From: Gammaproteobacteria bacterium
GTDB taxonomy: Bacteria; Pseudomonadota; Gammaproteobacteria; JABCZS01
Assembly (NCBI GenBank): GCA_021773275.1
Contig: JAJFKJ010000039.1
Span: forward strand, 1-36,885
Length of the DNA stretch: 36,885 nucleotides
Direction: 5' to 3'
Shown here one piece after another: positions 34,276 to 36,885 of this stretch. The notes under the pieces are model-generated. The model had not been told where the DNA came from. It saw nothing but the letters and a program-made list of their open reading frames with translations, and made no database searches. The translations under genes and the position numbers were made by a program. Every line of letters starts with the position of its first letter. The stretch's first letter is position 1.

Positions 34276-35208
34276 ATGGAATTTTTTAAACTCGATACGC
34301 ATATTAACTTTTTGCATGCACGAAAAGTAGCCATGGCTGTGTCCTTGGTTTTGGTTATTGCTTCGGTTGCGACACTGGCGATGCGCGGCATCAATTGGGG
34401 TTTAGATTTCACCGGTGGTACGGTTATTGAATTAAAGTACCCAGAAGCGGTTGAGATATCCAGCATTCGTTCACTGCTTGATGCACAGGGTTTTGGTGAT
34501 GCTGTGATTCAGTATTTTGGGTCGACGCAAGACATTATGGTGCGTTTAACACCGCGAGAAGACATGTCTGAACAGCAAGTGGGTGCGCAGCTGTTGCACG
34601 CTTTACAAACCGCAACGCCTAACGTTGAGTTGATGCGTGTTGATGTTGTAGGTGCACAGATCGGTAAAGAAATGGCCGAAAAAGGTGGTCTGGCGATACT
34701 GGTCGCGCTATTAGGCACAATGATTTATATTGCGGTACGTTTTGAATGGAAGTTTGCAATCGGTGCAGCCGTTGCCTTAGCACATGACCCGATTATTATT
34801 TTAGGCATATTCTCGTTCTTCCAATTAGAGTTTGATTTGCCAGCGCTAGCAGCGATTTTGGCCGTAATTGGTTATTCGTTAAACGACACTATTGTTGTGT
34901 TTGACCGTGTGCGCGAGAACTTTAGAAAACTCCGCAAAGGTGAAACGATTGAGATCATGAATATCTCACTTAACCAAACATTATCACGCACCCTAATGAC
35001 TTCATTCTTAACCTTATTAGTGGTGGTGTCATTGTTGATATACGGTGGTTCTACTTTGTTCGGTTTCTCCTTAGCATTATTTATCGGTGTTATCGTAGGT
35101 ACCTATTCATCTATTTACGTTGCTAGTGCAATAGCACTTGCTTGTGGTTTAAACCGTACAGATCTAATTCCGAATACTAAAGAAAACCCAATTGACGACA
35201 TGCCATAG
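34276..35208 (+). CDS. secF: Protein translocase subunit SecF
   Basis: Partner of SecD in the translocase. It has six membrane helices in 310 residues. The first periplasmic segment carries GINWGLDFTGGTVIELKYP, and later helices have GAAVALAHDPIIILGIFSFF, AAILAVIGYSLNDTIVVFDRVRENF and TLSRTLMTSFLTLLVV, all classical SecF motifs. It follows secD after one base and precedes suhB by 14 bases. It lacks long extra domains. Confidence 0.97.
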   Translation: MEFFKLDTHINFLHARKVAMAVSLVLVIASVATLAMRGINWGLDFTGGTVIELKYPEAVEISSIRSLLDAQGFGDAVIQYFGSTQDIMVRLTPREDMSEQQVGAQLLHALQTATPNVELMRVDVVGAQIGKEMAEKGGLAILVALLGTMIYIAVRFEWKFAIGAAVALAHDPIIILGIFSFFQLEFDLPALAAILAVIGYSLNDTIVVFDRVRENFRKLRKGETIEIMNISLNQTLSRTLMTSFLTLLVVVSLLIYGGSTLFGFSLALFIGVIVGTYSSIYVASAIALACGLNRTDLIPNTKENPIDDMP

Positions 35209-35222
35209 AGAGGGGCACAGAT

Positions 35223-35987
35223 ATGCATCCAATGCTAAACATCGCTAGCCGCGCAGCCCGTAAAGCTGGTAGTCGCATCATGAGCGGTTTTGATCGCCTT
35301 GATAAAGTTAAAGTGGCATTAAAAGGTAAAAACGATTATGTTACAGAGATTGATCATGATGCTGAAGCCATCATCATTGAGGTGCTAAGGCAAAGTTACC
35401 CTACGCATGGTTTTCTTGCGGAAGAGTCTGGTATGACCGAAGGTGATGACTACCAATGGATTATTGACCCACTTGATGGCACAACAAACTTTGTGCACGG
35501 CTACCCGCATTTTTGCATCTCGATTGCATTACGCTTTAAAGGAAAAGTAGAACATGGTTTGATCTACGACCCTGTTCGTGAGGATTTATTTAGCGCCAGC
35601 AAGGGTAGTGGTGCGTACTTAAATGAAAGGCGCATGCGGGTAAAAGATACAAAAAAACTAGGCAAGTCGCTTGTAGGCATGAGTTTTCGTAAAAGCAATA
35701 TGTCAGCAGATGTTATAGACGGTTTTTCCAAATTAGGTGATGAGGCGGGCAGTGTGCGTCGTGCAGGCTCCTCAGCTTTGGATTTAGCTTACGTAGCAGC
35801 GGGAAGATTAGACGCTTGCTATCAAGCTGGTATGAGCACCTGGGATGTTGCCGCTGGCGGCTTGATGGTTAGAGAAGCAGGCGGGATCTGTGTTGATGTA
35901 ACGGGTGGTGATTATAATGAAACAGGCCATCTTATAGCGGGGAATTTAAAGCTGGTTCCGCAAATCGAAGATGTTGTAAGCCTCTAA
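35223..35987 (+). CDS. suhB: Inositol-1-monophosphatase family protein SuhB
   Basis: A magnesium-dependent phosphatase fold; in E. coli SuhB also supports rRNA antitermination. Metal-site motifs are visible: LAEESG near residue 66, IDPLDGTTNFVHGYPHF near residues 81-98, and TWDVAAGGLMVREAGG near residue 203. Its 254 residues are slightly shorter than E. coli (267). GAGGGG lies before ATG. Its position between secF and trmJ is the standard gammaproteobacterial context. Confidence 0.94.
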   Translation: MHPMLNIASRAARKAGSRIMSGFDRLDKVKVALKGKNDYVTEIDHDAEAIIIEVLRQSYPTHGFLAEESGMTEGDDYQWIIDPLDGTTNFVHGYPHFCISIALRFKGKVEHGLIYDPVREDLFSASKGSGAYLNERRMRVKDTKKLGKSLVGMSFRKSNMSADVIDGFSKLGDEAGSVRRAGSSALDLAYVAAGRLDACYQAGMSTWDVAAGGLMVREAGGICVDVTGGDYNETGHLIAGNLKLVPQIEDVVSL

Positions 35988-35994
35988 TGTTAAA

Positions 35995-36726
35995 ATGAAT
36001 TTAGGTAATCTAAAAAATATTCGTATTGTGCTAATTGGCACCACTCACCCAGGAAATGTAGGGGCGAGTGCACGTGCGATGAAGTCAATGGGTATTACAG
36101 ACCTAGTGCTAGTAGACCCGCAAGCATTCCCCCACCCCGAAGCAGATGCGCGTGCAACGTCAGCACTTGATGTGCTGCAAAATGCAAAAATAGTGGCAAC
36201 ACTGCATGATGCTATCGAAGATTGCGGATTGGCGATTGCAACGAGTTCACAACTACCTTCACTGCGTTGGCCTGAAATACCCGTACGTGAACTTGGCAGC
36301 AAAGTATTAAATTCAAGCACTGATAAACCTGTTGCAATAGTATTTGGCCGTGAACGTACAGGTATGCATCTGGATGAAATTCAGCAATGCCAGCACCTTG
36401 TGCAAATCCCTACAAATCCTGATTGTCGTTCATTAAATTTAGCGTCGGCGGTGCAGTTGATCTGTTACGAACTTATGATGGCCAACGGCATTGAGAAAAC
36501 TCCAGTTCGTATTAAAAATGAATATGGCGCACAGCCAACCATCGATGACATCGATCGTTTTCATAAGCATTTGTTCGCAACCCTGGAAGATATTGAATTT
36601 CTTGACCCCGAGCAACCGAAACTGATTCGTCAGCGCCTGATTCGTTTATTTGCTAAAGCACAGCTCGACCAGAATGAGCTGAATATCATGCGTGGCATTT
36701 TAACGGCTGTTGATCAGAAGAAGTAA
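35995..36726 (+). CDS. trmJ: tRNA (cytidine/uridine-2'-O-)-methyltransferase TrmJ
   Basis: A SPOUT-family enzyme that 2'-O-methylates position 32 of several tRNAs. Motifs are IVLIGTTHPGNVGASARAMKSMG at the N-terminus (motif 1 region), VFGRERTGMHLDEI and IPTNPDCRSLNLASAVQLICYE (the knotted SAM site). Its 243 residues match E. coli TrmJ. Seven bases separate it from suhB. No ribosome site precedes ATG; a TCTAAT sequence ends six bases before it, so a separate leaderless transcript is conceivable. Confidence 0.95.
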   Translation: MNLGNLKNIRIVLIGTTHPGNVGASARAMKSMGITDLVLVDPQAFPHPEADARATSALDVLQNAKIVATLHDAIEDCGLAIATSSQLPSLRWPEIPVRELGSKVLNSSTDKPVAIVFGRERTGMHLDEIQQCQHLVQIPTNPDCRSLNLASAVQLICYELMMANGIEKTPVRIKNEYGAQPTIDDIDRFHKHLFATLEDIEFLDPEQPKLIRQRLIRLFAKAQLDQNELNIMRGILTAVDQKK

Positions 36727-36751
36727 CAACAATTTTGCCAGCAGAGCATCT

Positions 36752-36800
36752 TGTAGGGGTCGCAAGCAGTACGGTCCCCGAGTCTCGCGAAAACCTACTG
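36752..36800 (+). repeat. TGTAGGGG repeat, diverged copy 4
   Basis: TGTAGGGGTCGC...GGTCCCC keeps the first arm and a looser first hairpin; the second hairpin is decayed. It lies after trmJ. I see no gene in the remaining bases to the right edge. Confidence 0.5.
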
Positions 36801-36885
36801 TCAGAGCCGCGCGCGTGAGCAAGCGGTGATCAGCCAGCGTTACATCGTACCCATCGCTAACGCTCTGGGCTCTGATAATCCGATC

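Overview
The window is a chromosomal segment of a gammaproteobacterium. The housekeeping gene blocks (ndk-rlmN-rodZ-hisS-yfgM-bamB-der, xseA/guaB-guaA, ubiC-ubiA/birA and queA-yajC-secD-secF-suhB-trmJ) follow gammaproteobacterial order with some members missing. Three very large proteins and one medium-sized protein without signal peptides sit between these blocks. One of them combines leucine-rich repeats with an ankyrin-like segment. Together these suggest a host-associated, perhaps Legionellales/Coxiella-like lineage; that placement is inference, because no rRNA or secretion-system gene is present here.

Layout. 1-2.3 kb: the end of a cysteine desulfurase gene, an A-type Fe-S carrier, ndk and rlmN, packed with overlaps. 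2.3-2.8 kb: a decayed ATPase (DUF4143) fragment where pilF often lies. 2.7-7.9 kb: rodZ, then hisS-yfgM-bamB-der behind an extended -10 promoter. 7.9-10.8 kb: a sodium:solute symporter (minus) and two tandem paralogous small outer-membrane barrels. 10.9-14.9 kb: a 1328-residue LRR/ankyrin/coiled-coil protein (minus). 14.9-20.4 kb: xseA divergent from guaB-guaA-MFS transporter. 20.5-23.5 kb: a 1008-residue protein with a four-helix membrane region (minus). 23.8-27.1 kb: a 1115-residue protein with five copies of an acidic FFADD motif. 27.1-29.3 kb: ubiC-ubiA divergent from birA. 29.4-30.9 kb: tRNA-Thr, a 394-residue unknown protein, tRNA-Leu. 31.0-36.7 kb: queA, yajC, secD, secF, suhB, trmJ.

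The housekeeping genes cover Fe-S assembly, nucleotide synthesis, envelope biogenesis (BamB, SecDF-YajC, RodZ), tRNA/rRNA modification, ubiquinone synthesis and biotinylation. The four unrecognised large genes are monocistronic, each with its own recognisable sigma-70 promoter, and look like late additions between conserved blocks.

The most noteworthy observations are these. (1) xseA, guaB, ubiC, birA and queA each have an extended -10 element (TGnTAnnnT) ending 6-7 nt before the start codon and no Shine-Dalgarno sequence, which predicts leaderless mRNAs and moves the guaB start to 16207. (2) The 1115-residue protein carries a five-copy FFADD repeat array. (3) The LRR protein was built by duplication of whole modules, with a 59-bp perfect repeat and a six-copy 72-bp array. 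(4) A family of paired-hairpin repeats begins TGTAGGGG, and one copy supplies the birA stop codon.
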